Positions 49,626 through 62,000 of a stretch of DNA of 64,000 nucleotides are shown here, one piece after another. Each line of letters begins with the position of its first letter. Positions within the stretch are counted from its first letter, which is position 1. The DNA is taken from positions 1,710,021 to 1,774,020 of the forward strand of contig NW_020170387.1 of NCBI RefSeq assembly GCF_000524195.1, given 5' to 3'. This DNA is from Echinococcus granulosus (lineage: Eukaryota > Platyhelminthes > Cestoda > Cyclophyllidea > Taeniidae). The position numbers and the translations under genes are program-made. The notes below the pieces were generated by a model. The model had not been told where the DNA came from. It saw nothing but the letters and a program-made list of their open reading frames with translations, and did no database searches.

Positions 49626-52600
49626 ATGGAGACTTTAATTCCCGTTATCAATAAGCTTCAAGATGTATTTAATACGGTTGGGAGCGAAGCTCTTCAGTTA
49701 CCTCAGATCGTGGTAATCGGTAGCCAAGTAACTAGATGTTGCCACCTAATTCCCGAAGAGTTCAGGGAAAAGTTCAGTATTGGAGAATATTGTTGGTCGG
49801 GACTTCCTTCCAAGGGGTTCTGGGATTGTCACCAGGAGACCATTAGTTTTGCAACTAGTTCATGTGAACGAAGGAGAAGATGTGGTTAGGAAGGAGGAGG
49901 GTGATGGAGTTTCCACTGAATGGGCCAAGTTCCTTCACAAGAAGAATGAAATTTTTGTCGATTTTGACCTAGTCCGTGAGGAAATCATGAAAGAGACTGC
50001 TCGTCTGGTTGGAAACGGGAAAGTAGGTTTGTCCTTGATAGTTTTTTGACTGCTTGTCGTGTAATTAGAACTTTATCATGATGTTTGTTCTATTGGTAAA
50101 ACTGGTGCTTTGATTCTCGGACTTGGGAGGTGACACTTATTTTTCAAACCATTCAAAGGATAATTATGTTATGTGGACTTTTTATTTAAACCATTTTTTA
50201 GATGGTGAGCTCGGAAGCGATTCACCTTAAGATATATAGTCCGAAGGTTCTCAACTTGACTCTGGTTGATCTGCCGGGCATCACGAAGGTTCCAGTTGGT
50301 GACCAACCGGAGGATATTGAGAATCAAATTAACGCTTTGTGTCTGCACTACATTTGCAATCCAAATTGTATAATACTCGCAGTCACTCCTGCCAACGCTG
50401 ACATGGCCACTAGCGAATCGTTAAAACTCGCCAAGGAAGTCGATCCTGAAGGTCTGATAGTCGATAAATAATATTCTGCTCGTTTTTCGAGCAAATTTTA
50501 ACTTAATGCGGTCAACAGGACATGACTCTGCGTCTAGGTTATTTGTTGAATGAGTTAAGGCTTATTTGGAGGTTATTTTATTTCTATTAAAACACCGGAG
50601 TTATTCATGACCGCGATAGAATTTACTTAGCTGGTTATCATTTATGTTTAAATCCGTAGGAAGACGCACACTTTGCGTCCTTACCAAGCTGGACCTGATG
50701 GATCACGGCACGGACGCCCATGATCTTTTGATGAATCGAGTTGTTCCAGTGAAATTGGGGATTATAGGCGTGGTTAATCGTTCTCAGGCGGATATCAACG
50801 CGAAGAAATCTATCATTGATGCCCTGACTTATGAGGCCTCCTTCCTACAACGCCGCTACCCCTCGCTTGCAAGCAGAAATGGTACTATCTATCTCACCAA
50901 GACTCTTAACCGGGTAAGGATCGTGAAACCTTCGATGTATTGCGCTTTTGTGATACTGCCTTCATTTTTACATCTTGGTAACTATTTAAGTACAATCTGA
51001 GTCAGATGTTTTGTTGCAGATGAGGTCTAACTTGAATCTATGTGGATATGAAAACACTAGTGCTCGAAGACACTTCTGGTATCATAGTATTTGAAGACGA
51101 GTTTTTCCGTTTGATTGTGTTATTATTGGTACTTATCATTATTTAGGCATTGAATGTTTCGGACTGTCGAATTCATCTTTGCTGGAAGTATATTTTTTGG
51201 TTTAAGTTTTGTATTTTGATTCATTATTGGTGACAGAATTCATGGAATGCACCTATTTTTTTGTAACGAATCTTGGTTCTACCTACTTATGCAGCTCCTG
51301 ATGCACCACATTAGAGACTGTCTACCCGAGTTAAAAACGCGTGTTAACGTGATGACAGCCCAATTCCAGACTCTTCTCAACTCCTTCGGTACTGAGGTGG
51401 AGGACAAAGTAGGTCCTATTACGAAAGTAAATGCCAATGCAGGCCTGATTGATCGTAAGCTTGCTTAACAAATTCCCTTAGTACTCTTGTGAACTTTTTT
51501 ACTAATGGAGTCGAACATGCGTGCCTGATCTGCAATTGTTCACATTATATTAATCAGATATTTTCCGATTAGAGCATTAGCCCACGGCAGGTTGGCCGAA
51601 CATTCAGTAGCGATCACTTTACGTTGTCATTGAAGATTTTTAAGGATCGGAAGTACCTTATATTATACGTCCTCACCCTCCGCTCAGGGGCAGCTGTTGC
51701 TTCAAATAATTACGCGGTTCAACACGGCCTACTGCAATACTATCGACGGTGTCTCGAAAGATATCGAGACCTCCGAGTTGTGTGGCGGTGCACGCATCTG
51801 CTATATCTTTCACGAAATCTTCTGCAGTACTTTGGGTCGTATCGATCCCCTTGGGGGTCTTAATACTCTGGACATCCTCACGGCTATTCGAAACTCCACG
51901 GGTCCTCGACCAGCACTCTTTGTGCCCGAGGTCGCATTCGAATTGCTCGTGAAGAGGCAAATCCGCCGATTAGAAGAACCTAGTCTTCGGTGCGTGGAAC
52001 TTGTTCACGAGGAGATGCAGAGAATCATTCAACACTGCGGAACTCAGGTAATATGTAAGAACCGTCCTCTCCGTGTTTTGGTGTGCGTTTTTAACAGCGC
52101 ATTGCGATGTTGGAGATATTTTCCTCGCCAAAGAAATATTACGTTCGTGTAATCGGGTTGGCTCTGTTTATGATAATGACCTGACGTAATATCCCCTGTG
52201 AAATAGCCTTATTTCGAGGCCTCGAAAAAGCTCGCTATTAAACGCACTGTCCTTTCGGTTTTGAGATAGAGTTCACTTTTCATCTACCAAGAGAGCGCCT
52301 GTCAAGAGATAAGTTGAAATGATTACAGAATGGAACAGATTTTAGGACCTTGGAGCACAGGAATACCCATTCTAATGCATTTCATTTTTCGATTCAAGCA
52401 TACTTCGGTTTGTTCAGCTGGTGTTAAGTCAGTGATATTCTAACAAACAGCCACTTAGTTTAAGAAGCAAGGTGACTATTATTAGTTCATTAACAGCATT
52501 GTATGGCCGTTGATCATCATCACTGCCGATGCCTTTTGTCTGATGAAGACAGTTGTCATCTGAGAAGCTGGTCCCATAATTGTGAGCCTAGATTGTTCAA

Positions 52601-55600
52601 CAGGTCTTAACTGACTGCCAATCTGATTTCAAGGAAATTTGTTCCGTGTTATGCTTTCAGATGACCTCGATGTAGGATTCCACTAGGGATGAGTCTACCA
52701 TAAAGCTTTTAAAATAATGCTGTGTTTAAGACCACTCCACAAATATTCTCTTAATGTCTTTCACACCTACGGGCTTCTAATTAATAACCTACTTTGATCG
52801 CACTTCTTTTAGGCAAGGATGTACGTTTAACTGCATTTAACTCTGTCCGTTGGATTGACTTCCAGGGTAGTGAAAGTGTAATCTTGCCTTGAATGACGTA
52901 AATTTCGCTAACATTTGTACCACTTTTTGTGTTTTGAATTGACAGCAATCATTTGACTTACTCTAGTCGAGTCCTTCACACTTTTCACTATGATCTCGTT
53001 GCAGCAAGAAATGTACCGGTTCCCGAACCTGCACGAGCGGATAGTGGACGTTGTCACCTCGCTGCTGCGTCGTCGACTTCAACCAACAAACGAAATGGTT
53101 ACAAACCTTGTTGCCATCGAGTTGGCCTACATTAACACCCGTCACCCCGATTTCACTGAGGAACTCATGCTCCATCGACAGCAGGCGCCACCGGGCCTCA
53201 ACAACCTGGTGAGTTGTCCACCTCTCTGCCCGTTCCTCTGCCCACTTATACCATCTTTCCTGTGCAAAGCCCAATTGGTGTGATAACACCGTTATTTCAC
53301 ATAAATTCTGGAAACTATGAGAACCGAGATGACTAATTTGTATGGGCTTTTACTTGATGGGGTGCCACGTCATTGCTCCATGGCAGGAATCGTTAAATAG
53401 CCATTCGAAATTTATTCAAGGAGCTGATGGTGTTTGAGTACGTGCATACGCACTATAATGGACTAACACGATAGTACAAATTCGAGATTGCACAAGCTAA
53501 AATTTAGGCACACGAATTCGCACCTAGTTCTAACATCAAATGTTCAAAAAAAGTCGGTTGGTTTTGCATACCTCCCTCATCATGGGCCACAAAATGGGCA
53601 TTAATTTGTTGGATTATCGTAGCATCTTAGCTGTGTTCATTGGAGTTTACGTTCTGGTCAATCATGTCTCTACTTTTCCGTTGTCGCTAGGCTATTAGAA
53701 AATTGTATTGTTTAGGTTGCTAATTTAAAACACGAGCATGGCAGGCAATTCATTGTTGTGTTTCAGGCTGTTAGTGATTGAGTGGTCCCTTTAGTTCACA
53801 CGATGCATTCTGGAATACGCAATTGAAACAGTTAATCCTATTGACGTTTGCAAGCCCATCATACAATAATGTATCGCATGCTGTTACTCCTTCACTCCAA
53901 TTTTATTACGCTATGGAATCTCCTCTACAAGATGTTCCACATGTACTTACTTTTCTATAATCAATCGTGCTGCAGAATAAACAAATCTTTTTTATGACAT
54001 TCATTATGTGGAAATTAGTAATAAACCCTTTTCTAACTATATGATTGCAAAATAGAAATAACACGCCTTCGTTCTTCTGGGATTTCTTAAGTTAGGAGTA
54101 CCTTTGGCCAAGTAATGGACTCTTTAAATAACTTGTCCACCTAATGCCTAGTCGACGGAATTAGCTTTCCGGGAAGAAAAGCTCCTCGTTTGAAATAAAA
54201 CACAACAAAGGGTACTAAGATGATGCCTAGTCCTCTGATTTAACTGTCTAACCATATCTGCTTGTATCCACCACCCTAAGTGCATAGTTACGGGGGTAGA
54301 GAGACCTACCTTTCCTGGTCTCTTCTAAATCCTGGTTGTTTATCCTTCCTATGTAGGGCCTGGTTCGCATGAAGAGAGGGGCAGCTCAACTCCAGACTAG
54401 TGAGGTGGACCAAGAGTGGATCGAAGTTAGCTACGATGTATGCTTAGAAACTAATTTGATTTTATTCACCTCCTCTCTGTGTCCATTCCAAATTCAGCCT
54501 CCGATTGATTCGTTCCTTAGTTTTTTTCTAAAAAACCAGCCCCCACTGCACTTTACTTTGATTAAATCGGGATCGACATGCACATAACTATTCAGATAGA
54601 GCATGTGCTTATGTGGAAACTAGCATATTATTCTGGGAAAATCATAAGCGTTGCGAGGATATGAGTGATAATGTGGATTAACATCTCGCTCCATAGGTGT
54701 TTTATCGTCCGTTGTTACATGCTATTTACTTTTTACAGCATATTTACTGGAATCCATAAATAAGCGATAGGTGCTGGATTGCATCTTAGATACGCGTTTA
54801 TATTTATGCGGCTGAGTTTGTGAATATGAAACAACCGAACGCATTATCTCATCGACTTGGTTATCATTACGCGTGGCGTGGATTGTTATAGTTCGCTGGC
54901 TGATTACTACATTGTTTTCTCAATTGCAACTGAAGTTCAAATTTTTCAATCGTGACATAAACCTACCTACCTTCATGATTTCAATGGTTAATATTCTACG
55001 AACTGTGGGTGTTCTCTTGCGTTTTTGTGTTACCCACACTTATACTTCTCTGTCAAATGCGACAGGATGCCGTTTGAAATTACCCAAGTGCGTGTGCATG
55101 TGTGGCAGCAGACGGGGTGTAACCCGATCTGGTGCGATCTTACTTACAGGCCTTGAGCGATGGACCGTCGCAAACCCAGGCAGCCAGACGAACTCAGCAG
55201 TCAGCGGCAGGACGGCGTCCGAACGCGGTGCCCGCGCAGCGATCCAATGACGCACTCCAGGAGGCCGACTCATCTGACAGTGCTAACTTCTCGGGCTTCC
55301 ACGCGGCCCCTGACATCGTATGTACCTTCTACCTTTCAGGCCAATCTAGGCCTTCAGCGTAGTACTGGCGGCCTCATTTCCACAAAACAGACTGTGCCTC
55401 ATCAGACGAAATTTGTATGGGTTATTTTGGGTAGCTTCCGACCAACAGTCGGGGATTCAGTTGTTTGGGCTCGGTTGTAAAATGAATTTTGTGTGAGTTC
55501 CGCATGCACTAAAGCATGACAAATAAAACAAGACAAAAAATATATGAACATCCCAAATTGTTAAGTAGCATAAGTATGAGTGGTGTGTGTACGATACTCG

Positions 55601-56730
55601 TGAATTGTATAGCATGGTTTTGATGTTTACTGATTTGTCTTTAACAATTGCTCAGTCCAGTCAGGTATTAATTTACATTTATAAAATTGAATGAACTTTG
55701 CTCGTTTTTACACCTTATCTTCAAATTTCAGCAAACCCAAGTCCAACAACATCAGCTAACTGCTACGGAGAAGCGCGACTGTGATTTAATCAGTAGGTGC
55801 CCAATATTTACATCTTTTCATTTGAATAATGGATTTAAGCTTCATTAGCGACACATTTGAACTAAGGTGTTCACCACTTTCCGTTTTGGAGCAAATTATA
55901 TATTACGTTGCCTTAGCAGCTGATACCGCCTTTTAGAATGATGGTTCTTAGGGAAAAGGTAACGTTACACCTCTGAGAATAGGAATATATTTCAGAAGTG
56001 CATTTTTACATGCTGTAAATTCGCTGGGAAACACGTTTTACTAAAGTCAAGTAATAAGCTTTCAATAAAGTTGTTTTCAATGCAGAGGCTATTTTTTTAT
56101 CCACATCAGGCCAACTGATTCGCTCCTATTTCCAAATTGTGCGCAAGAACATCCTCGACTCGGTGCCGAAGGCGATCATGAACTTTCTGGTCAACTACGT
56201 GAAAGACAATTTGCAGTCGGAGTTGGTGAGCAGTTTATACAAGATCGATGAGTATGACGGATTGCTGAAGGAGAGCGAGAACGTGGCGCAACGACGAAGG
56301 GAGGCCTCAGAGATGCTCAAGGTCTGTGAGTTTTTCTATAAAAAGCCCGGAAATTCACTTCTCTTGATATTGTTAATTTAAGCTTAATCAGATCCCCAGT
56401 ATGAGCTACTTTACAACTTTTATTCGCTTACTGGGTGTAAATAAGTTATTTTAGGGAGGCAGAATCTTAATGCGCCTACTCTTACCACTCTGGTCAAAAC
56501 GTGCGTCTGATCAGAAGAAAGAAATTCATCACAGAGTTAGTGATCCAAATCCAATCACTTTTAGCTGGTGTAGTGAAGCTGAACGTGCTTTCCCCCATAG
56601 TGGCTAGTCAAATAGTGAACAGAGAAGAGTCAGCTACTCAAAATACATAAAAATACCACGGTGTTTATTGTAGGGACTTCAACGAGCCAATCAGATCATC
56701 AGTGAAGTCCGGGAGGCCCCAATGTGGTAA
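49626..56730 (+). CDS. DNM1L: Dynamin-1-like GTPase (DRP1), mitochondrial and peroxisomal fission
   Basis: Cytosolic GTPase recruited to mitochondria and peroxisomes, where it assembles into rings and drives scission. Thirteen exons: 49626-49727, 49759-50022, 50202-50451, 50660-50913, 51295-51408, 51688-52047, 53005-53208, 54357-54437, 55150-55317, 55340-55414, 55732-55792, 56110-56321 and 56674-56730 (TAA). Phases agree throughout, giving about 733 residues, close to the usual 700-740. G1 is GSQSSGKSS (about 32-40), G3 DLPG (145-148), G4 TKLD (214-217) and G5 NRSQ (245-248). The middle domain has [16 protein letters not shown] and [15 protein letters not shown] low-complexity variable domain (exons 8-11) replaces a PH domain, as in DRP1. 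The GED begins near [16 protein letters not shown] and ends REAPMW. Intron 1 is 31 nt and interrupts the P-loop; the break between exons 9 and 10 is only 22 nt. Confidence 0.93.
49728..49758 (+). other. 31-nt intron inside the DRP1 P-loop codons
   Basis: GTAACT donor and CCCGAAG acceptor bound a 31-nt segment containing in-frame stops. Removing it joins GSQ to SSGKSS in phase 0 and restores the canonical G1 motif. Confidence 0.85.
52048..53004 (+). other. DRP1 intron 6
   Basis: AT-rich, with a GTAATA donor and a TTGCAG acceptor. No other content is recognised. Confidence 0.6.
53209..54356 (+). other. DRP1 intron 7
   Basis: A 1.1-kb intron with a GTGAGT donor and a TATGTAG acceptor. The open frame at 53778-53960 is not supported. 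Confidence 0.6.
54438..55149 (+). other. DRP1 intron 8
   Basis: A 0.7-kb intron with a GTATGC donor and a TTACAG acceptor. The exon 8 donor is the least certain of the gene; a GTGGAC site 36 nt earlier would also keep phase. Confidence 0.5.
55318..55339 (+). other. Candidate 22-nt intron in the DRP1 variable domain
   Basis: GTATGT to TTTCAG, 22 nt, with phase 0 on both sides. Reading through it shifts the frame and meets a TAG 16 codons later. An alternative is that exon 9 splices directly to 55732 and the 75-nt segment 55340-55414 is an alternative exon or not used. Confidence 0.45.
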
Positions 56731-58615
56731 CTGTGGTATCACTGAGGACGGCATTCTCTGTACCATATTCTCTTCTCCTCTGGTTTAGATTATCTTGCGG
56801 GTTTCGCCCACTCAGGACGCATCGTTTCCGCCAGATATTCGCCAGATGAACAGTTATTACCATCTCATTGTTATTCACTCCTAACAACATTAGTTTTTTC
56901 TAATCCCATATAAGTGTTGCAGTCCTTTTTATTTTTTAAACTGGCACAAATTTCGTGTGAAAACAGTGCCTATCTGATGACAGCTGAGTAAAGGCTTGAA
57001 GTTTGTTGACGGCTAGAAACTACGTAGCTTGAACAATTGAACTTAAAACTTCTCTCTACTGGCCTTATGGGTTCATGCCACTTATCAGACCTAGATTAAA
57101 CAATTTATTTTATACTGCCTGGTGCTGTAAAGCTGCTTGCAGTTGGTCCCATCGGGTGCCGCTTTAAACTCCCCTGACTGGTGACATTCATCTGCCTTGT
57201 TATTCCTTAGAAGCAGAGGAAGACCTTTTTGAAGTGGTATAGACACTCATGAATTCCCACTGGTTACATCAAAAGGTTGGGACAATCTTTGGAAACAGAA
57301 TTACGATTCAGTCGCTTGTTCCTGCTTGGAAATCTAGCATGTGATTCAATTAACAATAGGTAGGAGAAAACATTGAGTTGCTCAGATGTATAGTTGCGTC
57401 ATTTCGCTTTAACAGACTACTGATGATGAACCTACTGGACTCGACTGTGCAATCGGCTTCCGCACGGCTAAACAATAACGTGCACATGACGTGTCTGTGT
57501 GTATGATGGTGTTCACTTCCGTTGGCGACTGGAATTTCGTCCATTTCATGACTTCAGTGAGTGGACGAGGTGATTGGATGTGGTGGTGGTGGCTATCTAT
57601 GATAGACCCCAGATAAATGCTGCTTTTTTGCTATTTGTGGCCAAAAAACTGGGCAAATTTAATCTCATGGTCTTTCATCAAAGTACTGAACGCATTGCCT
57701 CAATCTACTTTTGTGTAGAAATGAAGCCATATACATTGATCTTTGAGTTTTAATCGTCTCTTATTTTAGGATTTTGGCAGGTTATGCAATATCCACTTGT
57801 AGTACTTGGACCTGCAATGACTGCCGTTTTATAACCACAGAACAGTCAGAAATTGTCATTTTGATGCATTCCGCCAGGTTTTAATTTTAACGAACGAGAC
57901 AGCAGTTGAACACTTGCGAAATGAAGTTAAATGAGCAAATAAAGAATAAGTGTAAAAACGGAATAAGACGATTTATCTTTTTCCCAAACCAGGGGATTAT
58001 TTTGACAATGCTTACATTTCCACCATGTTGAGCAATACATTATAAAAAATAAACATAGTCTTGCGGTATTTTGAAGTGTTGCCATGTTTGCTACTAACGA
58101 TTTATCAATAGAGTAATCGCAAAAACCGGTAATTTGAGAAATTTGCCTTGCCATTTGAATCAAGTTTTACCACTAAGACTTAAAATTTGAGGCTCTAAGA
58201 CTACGCTCTTTTTAAGCATTTGTTTTTCTCCCTCGAGAGTATAGCTATGCATCATCTGACCTCGGAAGACCAAATAGATCTGTGGGTCAATGCGGGAAAT
58301 GAGAACAGTAGGCAGAGTACAAATGCCGATTGTGTCATTGGCTTTCGAGGCATTTCTTGTGTAAATGAAATCTGAACAGTAGAATACAAGCCGGTGCTGA
58401 CGATAGTACTACCCTTACTTTGTTAAAAATGAACAGCAGCAAAACGGCAAACTGGAAAACCTCTATTAAAAGTTCTATGTAAATGTAGTTAGGCTTGTCG
58501 CCAACGTTGTTGAGAAGATGATATCGTGATTTTCCTTTGCCACTTTCGCTACCAGGGCCAGAGAAGATCGCCTATCATAGTTCAAGTTTTCGTTGTTATC
58601 ATGTTTTTCTTTCAA
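56731..58615. other. No supported coding sequence downstream of DRP1
   Basis: Holds the DRP1 3' UTR. No AATAAA lies close to the stop; an exact one appears only near 57936, so the 3' end is uncertain. Confidence 0.4.
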
Positions 58616-59068
58616 TTATAAATCACGGCTCTTAATTAAGTCTGCGAGCTGAGGTAAGAAAAATGGGATATCATTTGGATGCAACGCAGGTGAGGAATGC
58701 GTTAAGCAAAAAGCTTGAATGCCCATACATATTTCGCTCGCTAGTGCCTTGCTCGAGCCAACGCTGACTGACCCACTGACGTGCTCACAAGAGTACGGTA
58801 CTTCGTCGATGAGGGCTTCGAGATATTGGGTGGCAAACAAGAGAAGGCGAAGTGCACCATCTTTGAAGCCTCCAATGTAGGCCTGCATGCGGCTTCCATG
58901 CACTAGAAGAGTGTTTGGTGTGGATTTGCAAAAAGGATGTGACCGAACGCCACAACATCCTCGAGAAAGCGAGAGGCGGAGCAAGTGGAGACGCGGAAGT
59001 GCTAAAGGGTGTCCACCAAACGGGTTTATGCATAGCGGTGTGCTGCCGACTCGCCTGCAAACACACAT
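58616..59068 (-). CDS. Unassigned 150-codon open frame, possible terminal exon
   Basis: The open frame ends with a TAA at its left edge and contains GSRMQAYIGGFKDGALRLLL and a Leu-rich C-terminal stretch (FFLPQLADLI). C/G-ending codons are more common than in the flanks, which hints at coding use. A possible acceptor (CTCGAG) lies near 58967, and a possible GTCAGT donor near 58781. I do not recognise a family. It may be the last exon of a minus-strand gene whose other exons I could not find, or it may be spurious. Confidence 0.2.
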   Translation of the reverse strand: MCVCRRVGSTPLCINPFGGHPLALPRLHLLRLSLSRGCCGVRSHPFCKSTPNTLLVHGSRMQAYIGGFKDGALRLLLFATQYLEALIDEVPYSCEHVSGSVSVGSSKALASEICMGIQAFCLTHSSPALHPNDIPFFLPQLADLIKSRDL

Positions 59069-62000
59069 GACTGTCTAAGCTTTTTGTGTTGCATAAGCGG
59101 ACCCCAAAAATGGATGCGATTGTGTGGAAGACGGAACGGGGGTTCAGCCAAGTGTGTTGATACGTAGGATAGTCAGTGGGTCGAAATTATACGCACTGAA
59201 GATGGAGGTAGATGCGGATATTCTCGAATCGCAAGAATTTTTTACCGGCCTATAAAATATTTTCAGTTTTATTACTTTGAGGTTAAGATGGCTTCAGAAG
59301 AAAGAGATTATAAGGCTTTTAAGATATTAAAAGAGAAATTTTCCCCAAGGGCCATAAATAGATTGAATCGTTGGTACATGTTTAGGACTTGATAACCTTT
59401 GTGACTTTCAGCTCCCTCTCACCACAATATTTTATTTTTCATCGGGTTCTGCTATACGGTGTAGGGCAGATAAACCATTTCTAAAAGAAAAACGATATGT
59501 AGAAAGCATCTTCCTTTGAGCTGAAAGATGTCCTTATCACGTTCATAGAGCCAGAATTTTACTGTGTTTTGATTAAATTTTCTGCTCGTTTTAACGCAGA
59601 ACTCGTGACCACGTCACATAATGATGAAGAAGAGAGATAATGGGTTTTAGTATCTTTCGTCATGACGTCAAAAGCATTGTGAACTACAGCCTGTAGAAGT
59701 ATGGGGGGATTTTGCTTAAGCACGGAGCACCCATAAACTGCCCCAACTTTATAAAATTACAGGATCAGATAGTATGTGGTTTCAGAATCTTGTTGCCAAG
59801 GCGACAATTTCCGTGTCCAAAAACGGAACCCGGGGAAAACTGCAATACCATCACCTTCACCAAGGCCACAGGGTAAGTCACAAATAGTCCGGATATGAAC
59901 CAGGAGCACTGATGAGATAGTTGAAGATATCCACAATCCTTAGGTAAACAGCAGCACCACGTCACCTCAACTCGGATTCACTAGAGACTTCTTTCTTTTT
60001 GATGGCTGAGTCACGAAAAGACGATACTAGTCATTTAAATCAGCATTGTTACTGAAACAAGACGGAGACAGAAAAATAGCGAGAAATTCGGAACCATCCC
60101 TCGTACTCCCCTTTGGCTATTGTTTCGCATTAGAATCAGCCTCAACTAGCTACCGAACTGGATTTTAATGCATTTCCGCTTGACATTGATTTCGTCTATT
60201 TGCGCACTAACAGAGCCCAAGTCAAACGAATGGGGAACTTAAAATTGGCTAAAATAACTTTGGGAAGTCAAACACATGATTGTAAAAAAGAGCTTGTGCA
60301 ATTATGCTTAATTTTTATGATGATTTAACCAATAGCACAAATAAAGCACTTCGAAGATGGAGAAAAGTGCAACACGTGGATTGCCATCCATCCTACCAGC
60401 CCCCCGAATCTGGCAAAGACCAGTTAGCTCAAATTGATACCAATTTCAAAGACGCACATAGCTTACTCTTCATTTTGTCATAGGTTGATGAATAGGCAGG
60501 TTTTTAATTATAAAATATACTGCAAAATATTACAACTTAATTATTTTGACAGTCCAATTGGAATGGGTGTGAGAATGGGCGCACATGTTATAAAGTTGGC
60601 GACAAATCAACTCCAAGTCCGTGAACCACCAACACAAAGGAAGCGTTGTATTTTTTCGGAACGAGAATCATATTTATCTGAACATTTGATATAAATGTTT
60701 GTGTTTAAGTGGTGGCTCTTTAAAATATTGCGACTTTCCTGCGTTATAAGTAGAAGAAGAATGTTTCATAACTTATCTAAAATGGAGCAGGCAAAAGAGT
60801 AACCAAACTCAAGTGTGATAAAAAGTGGAGGCTCACAACACCTGCTTGTTAAATCACCCGCAAAAGAAGAATTATTAATTGCTAGTTATCAGTTGCAGCG
60901 ATTGTGTATTCTAGGCCCTTGCACACCCGAGGGCTCTGAAAAGTGCTCGAGTGCTTCTTGTTAAAATGACGGTGATCGTGTGACTGCTCCGTTGCATAAA
61001 GACGGCAAATTTTCGTGGATAGTAAATAGGCGCAAGGTTGAAGAAGTCTAACTAGCGTCCTTAAACATGAGTGCCATCAGTTTCGCATTTTACCTAAGTT
61101 GTAAACCCAGGTGCAAGGGGAGCGTGGGAAAGAGTGTCATAAGAGGAATACGGAGGGTGTGCACACTACAGAAAAGGCAGACCAGTGTAGGGATCATGCA
61201 CAACGAAAATCGATGTAGTGCAGTGCAGTGCGGTGCCACGAGGCGCTGTGGGGGATAGGGGGGACACGGAGGCACACACAATGCTGCACTGCGCAGCGCG
61301 AACCAACAAATGACGTCAATTGTATGCTAGACACAACTAGATTCCCAAATTACTGCTAAGTTCAAATTTAATGTTGTAGGAGCTTGACAGGGTGGTCAAA
61401 TGATTCGGTGAAATCCGAGCTTTAGTCATTACCAAGTAGCACAAAATGAATCCACGCCATTGCAAAGTTAAAAAAATTCTGAACTTACCTGGAATTTGTG
61501 GTGTATCTTCTTTTTTACACTCACCAGAGCGTGTGGGCTATCCCTATCTTTGCTTTTCCTTAGTCGGTACTAAATTCCAAGCGTTTTTTAGCTGTCTTCA
61601 GACCTTCTTTCTTTTTTTTTCATTTGCAGAAATCAGGAATCGTCGAAATATTTAGCAACGCGAATATCACCCAAATGGAAATGTGGTACACATTTTTTGC
61701 AAAATATTACACAACACTTAAATGCAGAAAAAAGACGACACCATGGAGGTTGTGCGTGGTCAGTCATCACGGTATTAGTAGGGATAGTGTTTCATATGCG
61801 TTCCACCCCATGACTGCTACCTTGTACAGGAATCAGAATTTCAGCTTTATGATCACTGTCTTAGGTACAATGACACCAAGACTTAACAGCTCTAGAGAGT
61901 TTTGAAGAATTTTTAAGGAGATTTCGTCAGGAAACTTCCCTGAGGAAGGACATTTCACTGAAATACTTCAAGCATTCGATCCAACAAAGTGGTTCGTATA

